A stretch of DNA of 64,000 nt from Marinobacter iranensis (GCF_029207565.1 NZ_JANCMW010000007.1:177612-241611), one strand, 5' to 3'. Positions 18,089-29,300 are shown, counted from the stretch's first letter. Translations and numbers: made by a program. Notes: a model not told the origin generated them from the letters alone.

Positions 18089-19072
18089 ATGGCACTGAAA
18101 CAGAAATTTTCCGCACTCGCGGTTGCAGCGGCCGTCAGCTTTGGAGCGACCTCAACAGGGGTTAACGCGCAGGAGCAGCAATTTGTCACCATCGGCACAG
18201 GTGGTGTAACGGGGGTTTACTATCCGGCGGGCGGTGCGATTTGCCGCCTGGTCAATATGGACCGTAAAGAACATGGTATCCGTTGCTCTGTAGAGAGCAC
18301 CGGCGGTTCGGTCTACAACCTGAACGCGATTCGTCAGGGCGAGCTGGATCTGGCGGTTGCCCAGTCCGACTGGCAATACCATGCCTACAATGGCACCAGC
18401 CAGTTCAAGGACGACGGAGCGAACAAAGAACTCCGTGCCGTGTTCTCCCTGCATCCGGAACCATTCACGGTTGTTGCCAGTAAAGGATCCGGCATCAAGA
18501 CGTTCGAGGACCTGGAAGGCAAACGGGTTTCCGTGGGTAACCCGGGCTCTGGTCAGCGCGCAACGGCTGAGGTTCTGATGGACGAAATGGGCTGGACAAT
18601 GGACAAGTTCTCCCTGGCCGCGGAATTGAAAGCGGCTGAGCAGTCCCAGGCCCTGTGCGACGGTAATATTGACGCCTTCTTCTATACGGTTGGTCATCCC
18701 TCCGGTTCCATCAAGGAAGCTACCACGTCCTGTGACAGTGTCATTGTGAGCGTTGACAACGAAGCTACGAAGACACTGATTGACAACAATCCGTATTATC
18801 GGAAAGCCGTCATCCCGGGTGGCATGTATCGGGGAAGCGATGACGACACCACCACCTTCGGTGTTGCCGCAACGTTTGTATCGTCAACGGATGTGTCTGA
18901 CGAGGTGGTTTACGAAGTGGTCAAGGCCGTGTTCGAAAACTTTGACAGCTTCAAGCGTCTGCACCCTGCGTTTGCCAACCTGAACAAGGAAGAAATGGTG
19001 TCTGACGCGCTGAGTGCTCCCTTGCATCCTGGTGCGGCGAAGTATTACAAAGAAGCCGGTTTGATCGACTGA
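18089..19072 (+). CDS. TAXI-type TRAP transporter solute-binding protein
   Basis: A 327-residue periplasmic protein with a signal peptide (about 27 residues, ending VNAQ). The mature N-terminus [18 protein letters not shown] is the TAXI-family signature, and CRLVN with [15 protein letters not shown] follows as usual. These receptors feed a fused TRAP permease; known ligands are dicarboxylates, glutamate and related acids, so the ligand is not predictable here. The permease gene follows 87 bp downstream, separated by a strong hairpin, a common way to make receptor in excess over permease. GGGAAAAG precedes the ATG. Confidence 0.93.
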   Translation: MALKQKFSALAVAAAVSFGATSTGVNAQEQQFVTIGTGGVTGVYYPAGGAICRLVNMDRKEHGIRCSVESTGGSVYNLNAIRQGELDLAVAQSDWQYHAYNGTSQFKDDGANKELRAVFSLHPEPFTVVASKGSGIKTFEDLEGKRVSVGNPGSGQRATAEVLMDEMGWTMDKFSLAAELKAAEQSQALCDGNIDAFFYTVGHPSGSIKEATTSCDSVIVSVDNEATKTLIDNNPYYRKAVIPGGMYRGSDDDTTTFGVAATFVSSTDVSDEVVYEVVKAVFENFDSFKRLHPAFANLNKEEMVSDALSAPLHPGAAKYYKEAGLID

Positions 19073-19092
19073 TCCTGTAACCGGTAAAAATG

Positions 19093-19123
19093 ACACCGCG
19101 GGCAGCCATGCCCGCGGTGTTTT
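19093..19123 (+). terminator. Attenuating terminator between TRAP receptor and permease genes
   Basis: An 11-bp perfect stem, ACACCGCGGGC (19093-19103) with GCCCGCGGTGT (19110-19120), loop AGCCAT, then only three further T. The strong stem with a short U-run suggests partial termination, giving more receptor than permease mRNA. Confidence 0.8.
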
Positions 19124-19159
19124 GATCTCCGACCCGCTTTACTCTTACAGGATCCAGCT

Positions 19160-21757
19160 ATGGCCAATAGCGAACCGAGAGCCGGGGATACTATCGACAG
19201 CAAGAAAGTTGCAGAGGTCCTCCAGACCGAGACCGGAGGAAGAGCTGCAACCGGTATGGCTGCAAAGATACTGTTTGTTGTTCCTCTGCTTTGGTCCCTC
19301 TTTCAGCTATGGATAGCATCACCGCTGCCTTATATAGTCGAGTTTGGTGTTTTCAACTCGACGGAAGCAAGATCCATCCATCTTGCATTTGCCGCGTTCC
19401 TCGCTTTTGCGGCTTACCCCATGATTCGTGGCAGGAATGTTGATCACGTACCGGTTTATGACTGGATTCTTGCCCTGGCTGCCGCCTTTGCGGCGTCTTA
19501 TCTTTACGTTTTCTACGACCAGCTTTCGACACGACCGGGCTCCCCGATAACCCAGGACCTGATTGTGGCTCTTGGTGGCCTGGTGTTGCTGCTTGAGGCT
19601 ACTCGTCGCGCCCTTGGGCTTCCGCTGACCATTGTAGCCGGTGTCTTTCTGATCTATGCGCTGGCCGGTCCTTACATGCCGGACGTGATCTCCCACAAAG
19701 GGGCAAGCCTGAGCAAGCTGTCGTCCCACATGTGGTTAGGTACGGAAGGTGTTTTCGGTGTTGCCCTGGGCGTTTCAACCAGTTTCGTTTTCCTGTTCGT
19801 TCTCTTCGGCGCACTGTTGGAGCGGGCAGGGGCAGGTAATTACTTCATCAAGGTTGCTTACGCCATGCTGGGACACATGCGCGGCGGTCCCGCCAAGGCT
19901 GCTGTTGTCTCCAGCGGTTTAAGTGGCGTGATTTCCGGTTCGTCCATTGCCAACGTGGTCACGACGGGTACTTTTACCATCCCGTTGATGAAGCGGGTTG
20001 GCTTCCCGGCGACCAAGGCGGGTGCTGTCGAGGTGGCCGCATCCACCAATGGCCAGCTGACGCCCCCCATTATGGGTGCTGCGGCATTTTTGATGGTCGA
20101 GTATGTCGGAATTTCCTATCTGGAAGTCATCAAACACGCCATATTGCCGGCGTTGATTTCCTATGTGGCGCTGATTTACATCGTTCATCTGGAGGCCTGC
20201 AAGCTGAAGATGAAGGGTATTGAGCGCCCCAATCGTCCGACTCTAGCTCAACGCATGCTGAACTGGGTTGTGATTCTGATTGGCCTGAGTGCTCTTACAT
20301 TCGTTGTCTACTACGGTATTGGTTGGCTTAAGGCACTATTTGGCGAGGCGGCGGTCTGGGTTCTTGGTCCCTTGCTGCTTCTTGTCTACATAGGACTGGT
20401 CTGGTATTCCACCCGCTTTCCGGAACTTGAACAGGATGATCCTGAGTCCGCGATGGATACGCTTCCGGACGTTGGTCCAACGGTGAAGACCGGCCTTTAT
20501 TTCCTGTTGCCGGTCGTCGTCCTGGTCTGGTGCCTGACGGTTGAGCGCTTTTCTCCCCAGTTGTCAGCGTTCTGGGCCACGGTGTTCATGATTTTTATCG
20601 TTATCACCCAACAGCCCCTGAAAGCCTTCTTCCACAAGAGAGGCAACTTCCTGGCGGAAACCAAAACCGGTTTCGTTGACCTGACCCTTTCACTGGTGAC
20701 GGGCGCGCGCAACATGGTCGGTATCGGTGTGGCGACGGCGACGGCCGGCATCGTGGTAGGTACGGTGACACTGACCGGTATCGGCCTGGTGATGACCCAG
20801 TTCGTGGAATTCATTTCCGGCGGCAACCTTCTGCTGATGCTGATTTTTACCGCCGTTATCAGTCTGGTCCTGGGGATGGGGCTGCCCACGACGGCGAACT
20901 ACATTGTGGTTTCCACGCTGATGGCGCCGGTGATCGTCACTCTGGGCGCTCAAAGTGGTCTGCTGGTGCCGCTCATTGCGGTACACCTGTTTGTGTTCTA
21001 TTTCGGCATCCTGGCGGATGATACGCCGCCCGTGGGGTTGGCCGCCTACGCGGCGGCTGCCATCTCGGGTGCCGACCCGATACGAACGGGTGTCCAGGGC
21101 TTCACCTATGATATCCGGACAGCAATCCTGCCATTCATGTTCATCTTCAACACCCAGTTGTTGCTGATCGGGCTGACGGGCTGGTTTGACCTGCTGGTCA
21201 CCATTGCCAGTGCAGTGACCGCCATGCTGGTGTTCTCCGCGGCCACCCAGGGTTATTGGTTCACCAAGAGCTACAAGTGGGAGTCGGCCTTGCTGTTACT
21301 GATCACCTTTACCCTGTTCCGGCCGGGTTACTGGTGGGATATGGTCTATCCGGCAACGGAGGATCGTCCGGGAACCGAGGTGATTGAGCACATCGAGAAT
21401 GTGCCCGCCGGTGAGGCCATTGTTCTGCAGGCGTCCGGTATGTCACTGAGTGGTGACGAGGTGTCTACCTATCTGAGCCTGGAGCTGCCGGCCGGGGAGT
21501 CTCCGGAAGCAAGGCTTGCGAGTGCCGGCCTGGAGCTGTCCCGCAAGGACGATGCGATGGTGGTGGACTTTGTTGGCTATGGCAGCACGGCGGAGGACGC
21601 GGGCATCAGCTTCGGCTGGACGATTGACGCAGTGCAGGTTGAAAATGAGCGCCCACCAAAAGAGCTGATGTTTATTCCCGCTCTTATCCTGCTGGGCCTT
21701 GTAGCCTTCGGGCAGCTGCGGCGACGAACGCCTGAAGAGGCCAGCGCTTACCGCTGA
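19160..21757 (+). CDS. TRAP transporter fused permease (DctQM type)
   Basis: An 865-residue membrane protein in which the small 4-TM subunit (residues about 35-180) and the large 12-TM subunit (about 190-730) are fused, as usual for TAXI-type TRAP systems. Diagnostic segments include GGPAKAAVVSSGLSG with SGSSIANVVTTG, and later GMGLPTTANYIV. Uptake is driven by the sodium or proton gradient. The C-terminal part (about 760-850) is a less conserved extension ending in one more membrane segment, with a soluble stretch between. It is paired with the receptor gene upstream and closed by a good terminator. Confidence 0.93.
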   Translation: MANSEPRAGDTIDSKKVAEVLQTETGGRAATGMAAKILFVVPLLWSLFQLWIASPLPYIVEFGVFNSTEARSIHLAFAAFLAFAAYPMIRGRNVDHVPVYDWILALAAAFAASYLYVFYDQLSTRPGSPITQDLIVALGGLVLLLEATRRALGLPLTIVAGVFLIYALAGPYMPDVISHKGASLSKLSSHMWLGTEGVFGVALGVSTSFVFLFVLFGALLERAGAGNYFIKVAYAMLGHMRGGPAKAAVVSSGLSGVISGSSIANVVTTGTFTIPLMKRVGFPATKAGAVEVAASTNGQLTPPIMGAAAFLMVEYVGISYLEVIKHAILPALISYVALIYIVHLEACKLKMKGIERPNRPTLAQRMLNWVVILIGLSALTFVVYYGIGWLKALFGEAAVWVLGPLLLLVYIGLVWYSTRFPELEQDDPESAMDTLPDVGPTVKTGLYFLLPVVVLVWCLTVERFSPQLSAFWATVFMIFIVITQQPLKAFFHKRGNFLAETKTGFVDLTLSLVTGARNMVGIGVATATAGIVVGTVTLTGIGLVMTQFVEFISGGNLLLMLIFTAVISLVLGMGLPTTANYIVVSTLMAPVIVTLGAQSGLLVPLIAVHLFVFYFGILADDTPPVGLAAYAAAAISGADPIRTGVQGFTYDIRTAILPFMFIFNTQLLLIGLTGWFDLLVTIASAVTAMLVFSAATQGYWFTKSYKWESALLLLITFTLFRPGYWWDMVYPATEDRPGTEVIEHIENVPAGEAIVLQASGMSLSGDEVSTYLSLELPAGESPEARLASAGLELSRKDDAMVVDFVGYGSTAEDAGISFGWTIDAVQVENERPPKELMFIPALILLGLVAFGQLRRRTPEEASAYR

Positions 21758-21771
21758 TTGCCCCCTCTTAT

Positions 21772-21801
21772 AAGCCCGGCATTAACCTGCCGGGCTTTTT
21801 T
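21772..21801 (+). terminator. Terminator of the TRAP operon
   Basis: AAGCCCGGCA (21772-21781) pairs with TGCCGGGCTT (21788-21797), loop TTAACC, followed by a run of T to 21801. It isolates the transporter operon from thrS. Confidence 0.92.
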
Positions 21802-21803
21802 CT

Positions 21804-21901
21804 GTTAAACTCCTGCGCGCTACGGTCCGCGGTTTGTGTCGCGGCCAACCGTCAACACGTGGTCTTTGGTACGGATCACCTCTGAGACTCGAGGAGTTAA
21901 C
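21804..21901 (+). promoter_or_regulatory. thrS leader with possible Shine-Dalgarno-sequestering pairing
   Basis: GTTAAACTCCT (21804-21814) can pair with AGGAGTTAAC (21892-21901), leaving one bulged A. The second segment holds the thrS ribosome-binding site AGGAG. In E. coli thrS, threonyl-tRNA synthetase represses its own translation through a structured leader; a similar arrangement is possible here, but no tRNA-like mimic is obvious to me. Because the pairing begins only 2 nt after the upstream terminator, it depends on transcription starting before 21804. Confidence 0.35.
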
Positions 21902-21902
21902 T

Positions 21903-23828
21903 ATGCCTGTTGTTACCCTGCCAGACGGCAGCCACCGCAGTTTTGCCGAATCCGTTACCGTTCACGATGTTGCTGCAGACATCGGGGCGGGCCTTGCCAA
22001 GGCCGCTATTGCCGGCCGTGTGAATGGCAAACTGGTTGATACCAGTTACCCCATTGATGAAGATGTCGATCTCGCCATTGTTACCGAGCGGGACGAAGAC
22101 GGCGTGGATATTATCCGCCACTCCACCGCCCACCTTTTGGCGATGGCCGTGAAGGAATTGTTTCCTTCTGCACAGGTCACCATCGGCCCGGTTGTGGACA
22201 ACGGGTTTTACTACGATTTCAAGTTCGACCGGCCGTTTACCAATGAAGATCTGAGCCGGATCGAAAAGCGCATGGAAGAGCTGGCGAAGCAGGACATTCC
22301 GGTTTCACGCTCGGTGATGTCCCGCGACGAAGCCGTCCGCCTGTTTGATGAAATGGGCGAGGAATACAAAGTCCGCATTATTGAGGATATTCCCGGTGAC
22401 GAAGACCTGTCGTTTTACCGCCAGGGTGACTTTATTGACCTGTGCCGTGGCCCACACGTGCCCAGCACCGGCAAACTCAAGGCGTTCAAGCTGACCAAGG
22501 TGGCCGGCGCCTACTGGCGCGGTGATACCGGCAATGAGCAATTGCAACGGGTATACGGTACTGCCTGGGGCAACAAGAAAGACCTGAAGGCCTATCTGCA
22601 TCGCCTGGAAGAGGCCGAGAAACGCGACCACCGCAAGATCGGCAAGAAGCTGAGTCTGTTCCACATGCAGGAAGAGGCGCCAGGCATGGTGTTCTGGCAC
22701 CCGGATGGCTGGTCCCTGTACCAGGAAATCGAGCGGTACATGCGCCGCAAGCAGCATGAACACGGTTACCGGGAAATCAAGACTCCACAGGTGGTTTCCA
22801 GAGCGCTGTGGGAAAAGTCGGGGCACTGGGACAAGTTCAAGGACGACATGTTTACCACGGAGTCCGAAAAACACGACTACGCCATCAAGCCGATGAACTG
22901 CCCGTGCCATGTGCAGGTATTCAATCAGGGCCTGAAGAGCTACAAGGATCTGCCCCTGCGCCTGGCGGAATTTGGTTCCTGCCACCGCAATGAAGCCTCG
23001 GGCGCCCTGCATGGCCTGATGCGGGTTCGCGGGTTTACCCAGGACGACGCGCATATCTTCTGCGAAGAAGACGCCATTCAGCAGGAAGTCTCTGACTTCA
23101 TTGGTATGCTCCACGAGATTTATGTGGATTTCGGGTTTACGGAGATTCTCTACAAGCTCTCCACCCGCCCGGAAAAGCGAGTGGGCTCGGACGAAGTCTG
23201 GGACAAGGCGGAAGCAGCCCTGGAAGAGGCTCTGAATCGCGAAGGCGTGGATTGGGAGCTTTTGCCGGGTGAGGGAGCGTTTTACGGCCCGAAAATCGAA
23301 TTTTCCCTGAAAGACTGCATCGGCCGGGTGTGGCAGTGTGGTACCATTCAGGTCGATTTTTCCATGCCTGGGCGCCTGGGTGCCCAGTACGTAGCGGATA
23401 ATTCCGAGCGTAAGACACCGGTTATGCTGCACCGGGCAGTATTGGGGTCGTTTGAGCGATTCATTGGCATCCTGATTGAAGAATATGAAGGTGCCTTCCC
23501 GACGTGGCTCGCGCCAACACAGATTGCGGTGCTGAATATTACCGATAATCAGCGTAATTTTTGCCAGAATCTTGCGAAAAAGTGGGATTCCCTTGGCTAT
23601 AGGGTTAATGCTGACTTGAGAAACGAGAAGATCGGCTTTAAAATCCGCGAGCATACTATCAACAAAGTCCCCTTCCTTGTTGTTGTCGGCGACAAAGAAG
23701 TCGAAAACAACGCCGTTGCGGTGAGAACCCGCAAAGGTGAAGATCTGGGGACTTTATCGCTGGAAGCGTTTGAGCAGCTGATGGCTGACGAAATCAACCG
23801 CAAAGGCAGAACCAAAACGGAGATCTAA
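21903..23828 (+). CDS. thrS: Threonyl-tRNA synthetase
   Basis: The 641-residue enzyme charges tRNA-Thr. The order is a TGS domain (1-60), an editing domain with [12 protein letters not shown] and the zinc-like CxxxH region, a class II catalytic core (motif 2 around [26 protein letters not shown], motif 3 in the [16 protein letters not shown] region) and an anticodon-binding domain. Length equals E. coli ThrRS (642 aa). The frame is open upstream to 21834, but the family start MPVVTLPDG corresponds to ATG 21903 with AGGAG six bases before it. infC follows directly, as in most gammaproteobacteria. Confidence 0.97.
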   Translation: MPVVTLPDGSHRSFAESVTVHDVAADIGAGLAKAAIAGRVNGKLVDTSYPIDEDVDLAIVTERDEDGVDIIRHSTAHLLAMAVKELFPSAQVTIGPVVDNGFYYDFKFDRPFTNEDLSRIEKRMEELAKQDIPVSRSVMSRDEAVRLFDEMGEEYKVRIIEDIPGDEDLSFYRQGDFIDLCRGPHVPSTGKLKAFKLTKVAGAYWRGDTGNEQLQRVYGTAWGNKKDLKAYLHRLEEAEKRDHRKIGKKLSLFHMQEEAPGMVFWHPDGWSLYQEIERYMRRKQHEHGYREIKTPQVVSRALWEKSGHWDKFKDDMFTTESEKHDYAIKPMNCPCHVQVFNQGLKSYKDLPLRLAEFGSCHRNEASGALHGLMRVRGFTQDDAHIFCEEDAIQQEVSDFIGMLHEIYVDFGFTEILYKLSTRPEKRVGSDEVWDKAEAALEEALNREGVDWELLPGEGAFYGPKIEFSLKDCIGRVWQCGTIQVDFSMPGRLGAQYVADNSERKTPVMLHRAVLGSFERFIGILIEEYEGAFPTWLAPTQIAVLNITDNQRNFCQNLAKKWDSLGYRVNADLRNEKIGFKIREHTINKVPFLVVVGDKEVENNAVAVRTRKGEDLGTLSLEAFEQLMADEINRKGRTKTEI

Positions 23829-23830
23829 TT

Positions 23831-24370
23831 ATTAAACAGCGAGCGAATCGGGGTGGGCGCACACCAAAGGCGCCGATCAATGAGAATATTGACGCAACTG
23901 AAGTCCGTCTGATCGATGCCGAAGGCAATCAGGTCGGTGTCGTACCGATTGAAGATGCACTCAAGCAGGCTGAAGAAGCGTCTCTTGACCTGGTTCAGGT
24001 TACGGATTCCGATCCGATCGTCTGTAAGATAATGGACTACGGCAAGAAAATCTTCGACGAGAAGAAGGCCAAGGCGGCTGCCAAGAAAAAGCAGAAGCAG
24101 ACGCAGGTCAAAGAGCTTAAGTTCCGTCCAGGAACTGAAGAAGGGGATTATCAGGTCAAACTACGCAACCTGGTACGTTTCCTTGAAAACGGGGACCGCG
24201 GCAAAATCACTATTCGCTTCCGTGGGCGTGAGATGGCACACCAGGAAATCGGTATGAAGCTCATGAACAGGATCGAAGTGGATATTGAAGAGCTTGCCCA
24301 GGTAGAACAGCGGCCGAAAATGGAAGGCCGCCAGATGACCATGGTTGTGGCTCCCCGCAAAAAGAAGTGA
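23831..24370 (+). CDS. infC: Translation initiation factor IF-3 (AUU start codon)
   Basis: The frame in phase with the obvious IF-3 core opens at ATT 23831 (ATTAAACAG), 2 bp after the thrS stop, with GGAG at 23819-23822. infC of gammaproteobacteria characteristically starts at AUU, which lets IF-3 repress its own translation. A second ATT at 23828 would add one residue. From 23831 the protein is 179 residues, against 180 in E. coli. Visible segments are [25 protein letters not shown], then the C-terminal domain with [20 protein letters not shown] and [14 protein letters not shown] search for ATG starts alone finds only the C-terminal domain from 24032. IF-3 binds the 30S subunit and selects initiator tRNA and start codon. 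Confidence 0.95.
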   Translation: MKQRANRGGRTPKAPINENIDATEVRLIDAEGNQVGVVPIEDALKQAEEASLDLVQVTDSDPIVCKIMDYGKKIFDEKKAKAAAKKKQKQTQVKELKFRPGTEEGDYQVKLRNLVRFLENGDRGKITIRFRGREMAHQEIGMKLMNRIEVDIEELAQVEQRPKMEGRQMTMVVAPRKKK

Positions 24371-24387
24371 ACCTGATCCGGTGATGG

Positions 24388-24410
24388 TCCCCCGCGGTCG
24401 CGGGGGATTT
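24388..24410 (+). terminator. Hairpin between infC and rpmI
   Basis: TCCCCCGC (24388-24395) pairs with GCGGGGGA (24400-24407), loop GGTC, followed by TTT. The stem is strong and the U-run short, suggesting partial termination that would separate the amounts of IF-3 and ribosomal protein mRNA. Confidence 0.6.
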
Positions 24411-24463
24411 GTCGTTCAGGGGCACATTGATATCACGTAAAAACAGAATGCGGAGTTTTAAAA

Positions 24464-24655
24464 ATGCCCAAGATGAAAACCAAAAGCGGGGCCACCAAGC
24501 GGTTCAAGAAAACCGCCACTGGCTTCAAGCACAAGCAGTCCTTCACCAGTCATATCCTGACCAAGAAGAGCCCCAAGCGTAAGCGTCAGCTCCGCGGTAC
24601 CAAGCTGATTGCCAAGTCTGATGTGGCTTCCATCAAGCGTATGACGGCGTGCTGA
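24464..24655 (+). CDS. rpmI: 50S ribosomal protein L35
   Basis: A 63-residue, very basic protein beginning [15 protein letters not shown], the L35 signature, and containing [17 protein letters not shown]. It lies between infC and rplT in the conserved order. The ending KRMTAC is slightly shorter than the usual L35 ending. Transcription probably continues into rplT, 50 bp downstream. Confidence 0.97.
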   Translation: MPKMKTKSGATKRFKKTATGFKHKQSFTSHILTKKSPKRKRQLRGTKLIAKSDVASIKRMTAC

Positions 24656-24705
24656 TTCAGCCGCTCATCATTCCTGAACAGGTTTAAAGGTAGAAGGATT
24701 AAAGT

Positions 24706-25059
24706 ATGGCTCGTGTAAAGCGTGGCGTGGTAGCACGTCGTCGTCACAAGAAAATCATGAATCAGGCCAAGGGTTACTACGGAGCGCGCAGCCGCGTCTA
24801 CCGCGTAGCCAAACAGGCGGTTATCAAGGCCGGTCAGTACGCATACCGTGACCGTCGTAACCGTAAGCGCTCGTTTCGCGCACTGTGGATTGCCCGTATC
24901 AATGCTGGCGCCCGTGCCAACGGCCTGTCTTACAGCCGTCTGATTGCTGGCCTGAAAAAGGCCAATGTTGAGATCGACCGCAAGGTTCTGGCCGACCTGG
25001 CCATGAACGAACAGCAGACGTTTACTGCTGTTGTTGAGAAGGCAAAAGCGTCTCTGTGA
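24706..25059 (+). CDS. rplT: 50S ribosomal protein L20
   Basis: A 117-residue basic protein starting [16 protein letters not shown], with [17 protein letters not shown] and the globular C-terminal domain [26 protein letters not shown]. It binds 23S rRNA early in 50S assembly. In E. coli L20 also represses the rpmI-rplT mRNA; I did not identify its operator here. A terminator at 25129-25160 follows. Confidence 0.98.
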   Translation: MARVKRGVVARRRHKKIMNQAKGYYGARSRVYRVAKQAVIKAGQYAYRDRRNRKRSFRALWIARINAGARANGLSYSRLIAGLKKANVEIDRKVLADLAMNEQQTFTAVVEKAKASL

Positions 25060-25128
25060 TCGCTTAGCTCTTTCATCGGTTAACCGATCGATTCAGGCGT
25101 CTCCATGGATTCATGAAGGCGCCTTCTG

Positions 25129-25160
25129 ATAGGGGAAGGGCGCGCTCTTCCCCTATTTTT
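25129..25160 (+). terminator. Terminator between rplT and pheS
   Basis: ATAGGGGAAG (25129-25138) pairs with CTTCCCCTAT (25147-25156), loop GGCGCGCT, followed by TTTT. In E. coli a similar element is the pheST attenuator served by a Phe-rich leader peptide, but no Phe-rich short frame precedes this hairpin. I read it as the rplT terminator with possible read-through. Confidence 0.8.
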
Positions 25161-25171
25161 GTTTAGAGTGA

Positions 25172-26197
<1,026 letters not shown>

Positions 26198-26256
26198 ACA
26201 CGGCATTACGATAAACGAACTAACAGGCAAAACCGCACCAGGACAAGGCAGAAACC

Positions 26257-28629
26257 ATGAAATTCAGTGAGCAGTGGCTACGGGAATGGGTCAATCCGGC
26301 AAACGATACCCAGGCATTGATGGACCAGATCACCATGGCGGGTCTGGAAGTTGACGGATTCGAGCCGGTAGCCGGCAAGTTCAGTGGCATTGTCGTGGGT
26401 GAAGTTGTGTCGGTATCACCCCATCCCGACGCCGACAAGCTGAGGGTGTGCCAGGTCAGTGATGGCGACCAGACCGTACAGGTGGTTTGTGGTGCGCCCA
26501 ATGTCCGGGATGGCCTGAAAGTACCCTTCGCTGTTGTGGGTGCAACGTTGCCAGGTGACTTCAAAATCAAGAAGGCAAAACTCCGTGGCCAGCCCTCAGA
26601 GGGGATGTTGTGCTCGGAAGCTGAACTGGGCCTGTCTGACAGTCACGATGGCCTGATGGAATTGCCGGACGACGCGCCGGTGGGGCAGGAACTGAGTGAG
26701 TTTCTCAATCTGAACGATGTCACCATTGATGTCGACCTGACACCAAATCGCAGTGACTGTCTGTCTATCAAGGGCATTGCCCGGGAAGTCGGGGTACTGA
26801 ACAGCCTTGTGGTTGAGGGCCCGGAGATCCTCCCTGTGGAAGCGGTGCACTCAGAGGTGCCCGACATCGCTGTAAAGGCTCCCGAAGGATGCCCACGATA
26901 CCTGGGGCGGATTCTGCGCAACGTGGATTTGAGCGTTGAGTCCCCGCTGTGGATGCAGGAAAAGCTGCGTCGTTCCGGTATCCGCTCTATCGATGCTGCC
27001 GTGGACGTTACCAACTACGTCATGCTTGAACTGGGCCAGCCGCTGCATGCTTTTGACCGCGAGGAACTTGAGGGTGGCATTGTGGTGCGTATGGCGAAGC
27101 CGGGTGAAAAGCTGGTGCTGCTGGACGGCCAGGAAGTGGAGCTGACGGGCGATACCCTGGTGATTGCGGATCATGCCAAGCCAATTGCCATTGCCGGTGT
27201 GATGGGGGGCGAGCATTCCGGTGTCAGTGAAAGAACCCGGGATCTGATCCTCGAAGCTGCCTATTTCGATCCGATTACTCTGGCAGGAAAAGCGCGCCAC
27301 TATGGCCTTCATACCGATGCCTCTCATCGCTTTGAGCGGGGCGTGGATTACGAGCTTGCCCGTGACGCCATGGAGCGTGCAACCGCGTTGCTGATGTCCA
27401 TCGTTGGCGGTGAGCCGGGGAGCATTGTTGAGGTGGTCAGCAAGCAGGACCTGCCGGAAGACCGCACCGTTGACCTGCGTGAGCAACGTGTTGCAGACGT
27501 ACTGGGCCTTGAAATCGACCGGACCACAGTGGAAGAAATTCTGACGCGGCTGGGACTGCACATCGACAAGTTGCTGAAGGATGGCTGGCGCGTGCACGTA
27601 CCAAGTTTCCGCCCGGATATCAGTATTGAAGAAGACCTGATTGAAGAAATCGGCCGGATATACGGCTACAACAACCTGCCAGTGACCGAACCAATCGGAT
27701 CCCTTGGACTCCGCCCGCAGGAGGAGGCTGTCCGACCGGTATCGGCCATCCAGAACTATTTCGTGGCCAGTGGTTACCAGGAAGCGATCACCTACAGCTT
27801 TGTCGACCCGAAAGTCCAGGGTCTGATTGATCCGGAGCGGGAGGGGATTGCACTGGCCAACCCCATTTCCTCTGATCTGTCGGTGATGCGCACAAGCCTC
27901 TGGAGTGGGTTGCTGAAAACCGTGGCCCACAACCAGAATCGGCAGCAGCCCCGTATTCGCCTGTTCGAGACCGGCCTCCGCTTTGTGAAGGAAGACGACC
28001 GAATTGATCAGCAACCGATGCTTGCCGGCGTGGTCGCAGGTAATCAATTGCCGGAAAATTGGGTAAATGGTCGCAGAAATGCCGATTTCTTTGACGTAAA
28101 AGGAGAGTTGGAAGGTCTGTTCCAGCTTCTTGGCATTGAAGTGCAGTTTCTCCCGAGTCAGCATCCAGCGTTGCATCCGGGCCAGACGGCTGAATTGCTT
28201 CGCGACGGCGAACATGTAGGCTGGCTGGGCACATTGCATCCACAAGTTCAGAAAAAACTGGAACTTAATGGCACGATCCTGATGTTTGAGCTATTCTTGA
28301 ATTCGGTCGTTTCTGGATATGTGCCTAATTTCAAAGATATTTCAAAATTTCCTGAAGTTCGGCGGGATTTGGCTATCATTATCGGAAGCGACGTGGGGTT
28401 TGCAGACGTCGAGCGTGTGGCGAAAAAGCACGCCGGGGAGCACCTCACAGCTTTGCGTGCGTTTGATGTCTATGAGGGTGAAAGCCTGGGCGAAGGTAAT
28501 CGCAGCCTGGCCCTCAGCCTGTTCTGGCAGCACCCCGAGCGCACACTAAATGAAGAAGAGGTGCATTCGCTCTTCAACGGTGTTATCGAGGCACTGCGGG
28601 AAGAGTTGGGGGCAACACTGAGGAGTTAA
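26257..28629 (+). CDS. pheT: Phenylalanyl-tRNA synthetase beta subunit
   Basis: A 790-residue subunit (E. coli 795) with an N-terminal tRNA-binding EMAP/OB domain (about 39-148, including CQVSDGDQTVQVVCGAPNV), the B3/B4 editing domain that removes mischarged Tyr, the B5 domain, the inactive catalytic-like core and a C-terminal anticodon-binding FDX domain (from about 697, FPEVRRDLAIII). It ends 3 bp before ihfA, so pheST and ihfA are probably co-transcribed. Confidence 0.97.
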   Translation: MKFSEQWLREWVNPANDTQALMDQITMAGLEVDGFEPVAGKFSGIVVGEVVSVSPHPDADKLRVCQVSDGDQTVQVVCGAPNVRDGLKVPFAVVGATLPGDFKIKKAKLRGQPSEGMLCSEAELGLSDSHDGLMELPDDAPVGQELSEFLNLNDVTIDVDLTPNRSDCLSIKGIAREVGVLNSLVVEGPEILPVEAVHSEVPDIAVKAPEGCPRYLGRILRNVDLSVESPLWMQEKLRRSGIRSIDAAVDVTNYVMLELGQPLHAFDREELEGGIVVRMAKPGEKLVLLDGQEVELTGDTLVIADHAKPIAIAGVMGGEHSGVSERTRDLILEAAYFDPITLAGKARHYGLHTDASHRFERGVDYELARDAMERATALLMSIVGGEPGSIVEVVSKQDLPEDRTVDLREQRVADVLGLEIDRTTVEEILTRLGLHIDKLLKDGWRVHVPSFRPDISIEEDLIEEIGRIYGYNNLPVTEPIGSLGLRPQEEAVRPVSAIQNYFVASGYQEAITYSFVDPKVQGLIDPEREGIALANPISSDLSVMRTSLWSGLLKTVAHNQNRQQPRIRLFETGLRFVKEDDRIDQQPMLAGVVAGNQLPENWVNGRRNADFFDVKGELEGLFQLLGIEVQFLPSQHPALHPGQTAELLRDGEHVGWLGTLHPQVQKKLELNGTILMFELFLNSVVSGYVPNFKDISKFPEVRRDLAIIIGSDVGFADVERVAKKHAGEHLTALRAFDVYEGESLGEGNRSLALSLFWQHPERTLNEEEVHSLFNGVIEALREELGATLRS

Positions 28630-28632
28630 CAG

Positions 28633-28935
28633 ATGGCGGCTTTGACGAAAGCGGAAATGGCGGAGCGCTTGTACGAGGAATTGGGTCTCAACAAACGTGA
28701 AGCCAAGGAGATGGTGGAAGCTTTTTTCGATGAGATCAGAGGCGCTCTCAGCCATAACGAACAGGTGAAGTTATCCGGATTCGGCAACTTCGACCTGCGC
28801 GACAAGAAGCAGCGGCCGGGACGGAACCCGAAAACTGGTGAGGAAATTCCAATCAGTGCACGGCGTGTTGTTACGTTTCGCCCGGGACAAAAACTAAAAC
28901 AGAAAGTAGAAGCGTATGCTGGAACCCAGTCATAA
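28633..28935 (+). CDS. ihfA: Integration host factor alpha subunit
   Basis: A 100-residue DNA-bending protein that pairs with IHF-beta and acts in replication, recombination and transcription. It opens [25 protein letters not shown] and has the beta-arm [27 protein letters not shown] with the intercalating Pro. It starts 3 bp after pheT and its end overlaps the MerR-type gene by 20 bp, indicating one transcription unit. Confidence 0.97.
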   Translation: MAALTKAEMAERLYEELGLNKREAKEMVEAFFDEIRGALSHNEQVKLSGFGNFDLRDKKQRPGRNPKTGEEIPISARRVVTFRPGQKLKQKVEAYAGTQS

Positions 28936-29281
28936 CAACGAACTACCCACGATACCGGGTAAACGTTATTTCACCATCGGTGAGGTCGCTGAACTCTGCG
29001 CGGTGAAAGCGCACGTGCTCAGATATTGGGAGCAGGAGTTTCCCCAATTGTCCCCGGTCAAGCGTCGTGGTAACCGCCGCTATTACCAGCGTGCCGACGT
29101 TATCACCATTCGCCAGATCCGAAGCCTGCTTTATGATCAGGGGTATACCATTGGCGGAGCGAAACAGAAGCTCAGTAGCCACGAGGTAAAAGACGATACC
29201 TCCCAGTACAAGCAACTGATACGGCAGATGATCACCGAGCTTGAGGACGTTCTGGACGTGCTCAATACTCCGGTAAAGTAA
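28916..29281 (+). CDS. MerR-family transcriptional regulator
   Basis: A 121-residue protein with a MerR-type winged [28 protein letters not shown] then [13 protein letters not shown], and a short C-terminal helix instead of an effector domain. The same small MerR-like gene follows ihfA in pseudomonads; its function is unknown. It overlaps the 3' end of ihfA by 20 bp in another frame, so translational coupling is likely. A terminator follows within 20 bp. Confidence 0.9.
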   Translation: MLEPSHNNELPTIPGKRYFTIGEVAELCAVKAHVLRYWEQEFPQLSPVKRRGNRRYYQRADVITIRQIRSLLYDQGYTIGGAKQKLSSHEVKDDTSQYKQLIRQMITELEDVLDVLNTPVK

Positions 29282-29300
29282 ACGCATCGGATACAGACAC

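Noticed and set aside
21834..21902. N-terminal extension of threonyl-tRNA synthetase
   Set aside because: The 23 extra residues do not match the family, whereas ATG 21903 has AGGAG at correct spacing and gives the standard MPVVTLPDG start.
22305..23654. Long open frame on the minus strand inside thrS (449 codons)
   Set aside because: It is an antisense shadow of a complete, conserved synthetase gene; its translation shows no family features and it has no ribosome-binding site. The long antisense frames in pheT, fadH and selO are rejected for the same reason.
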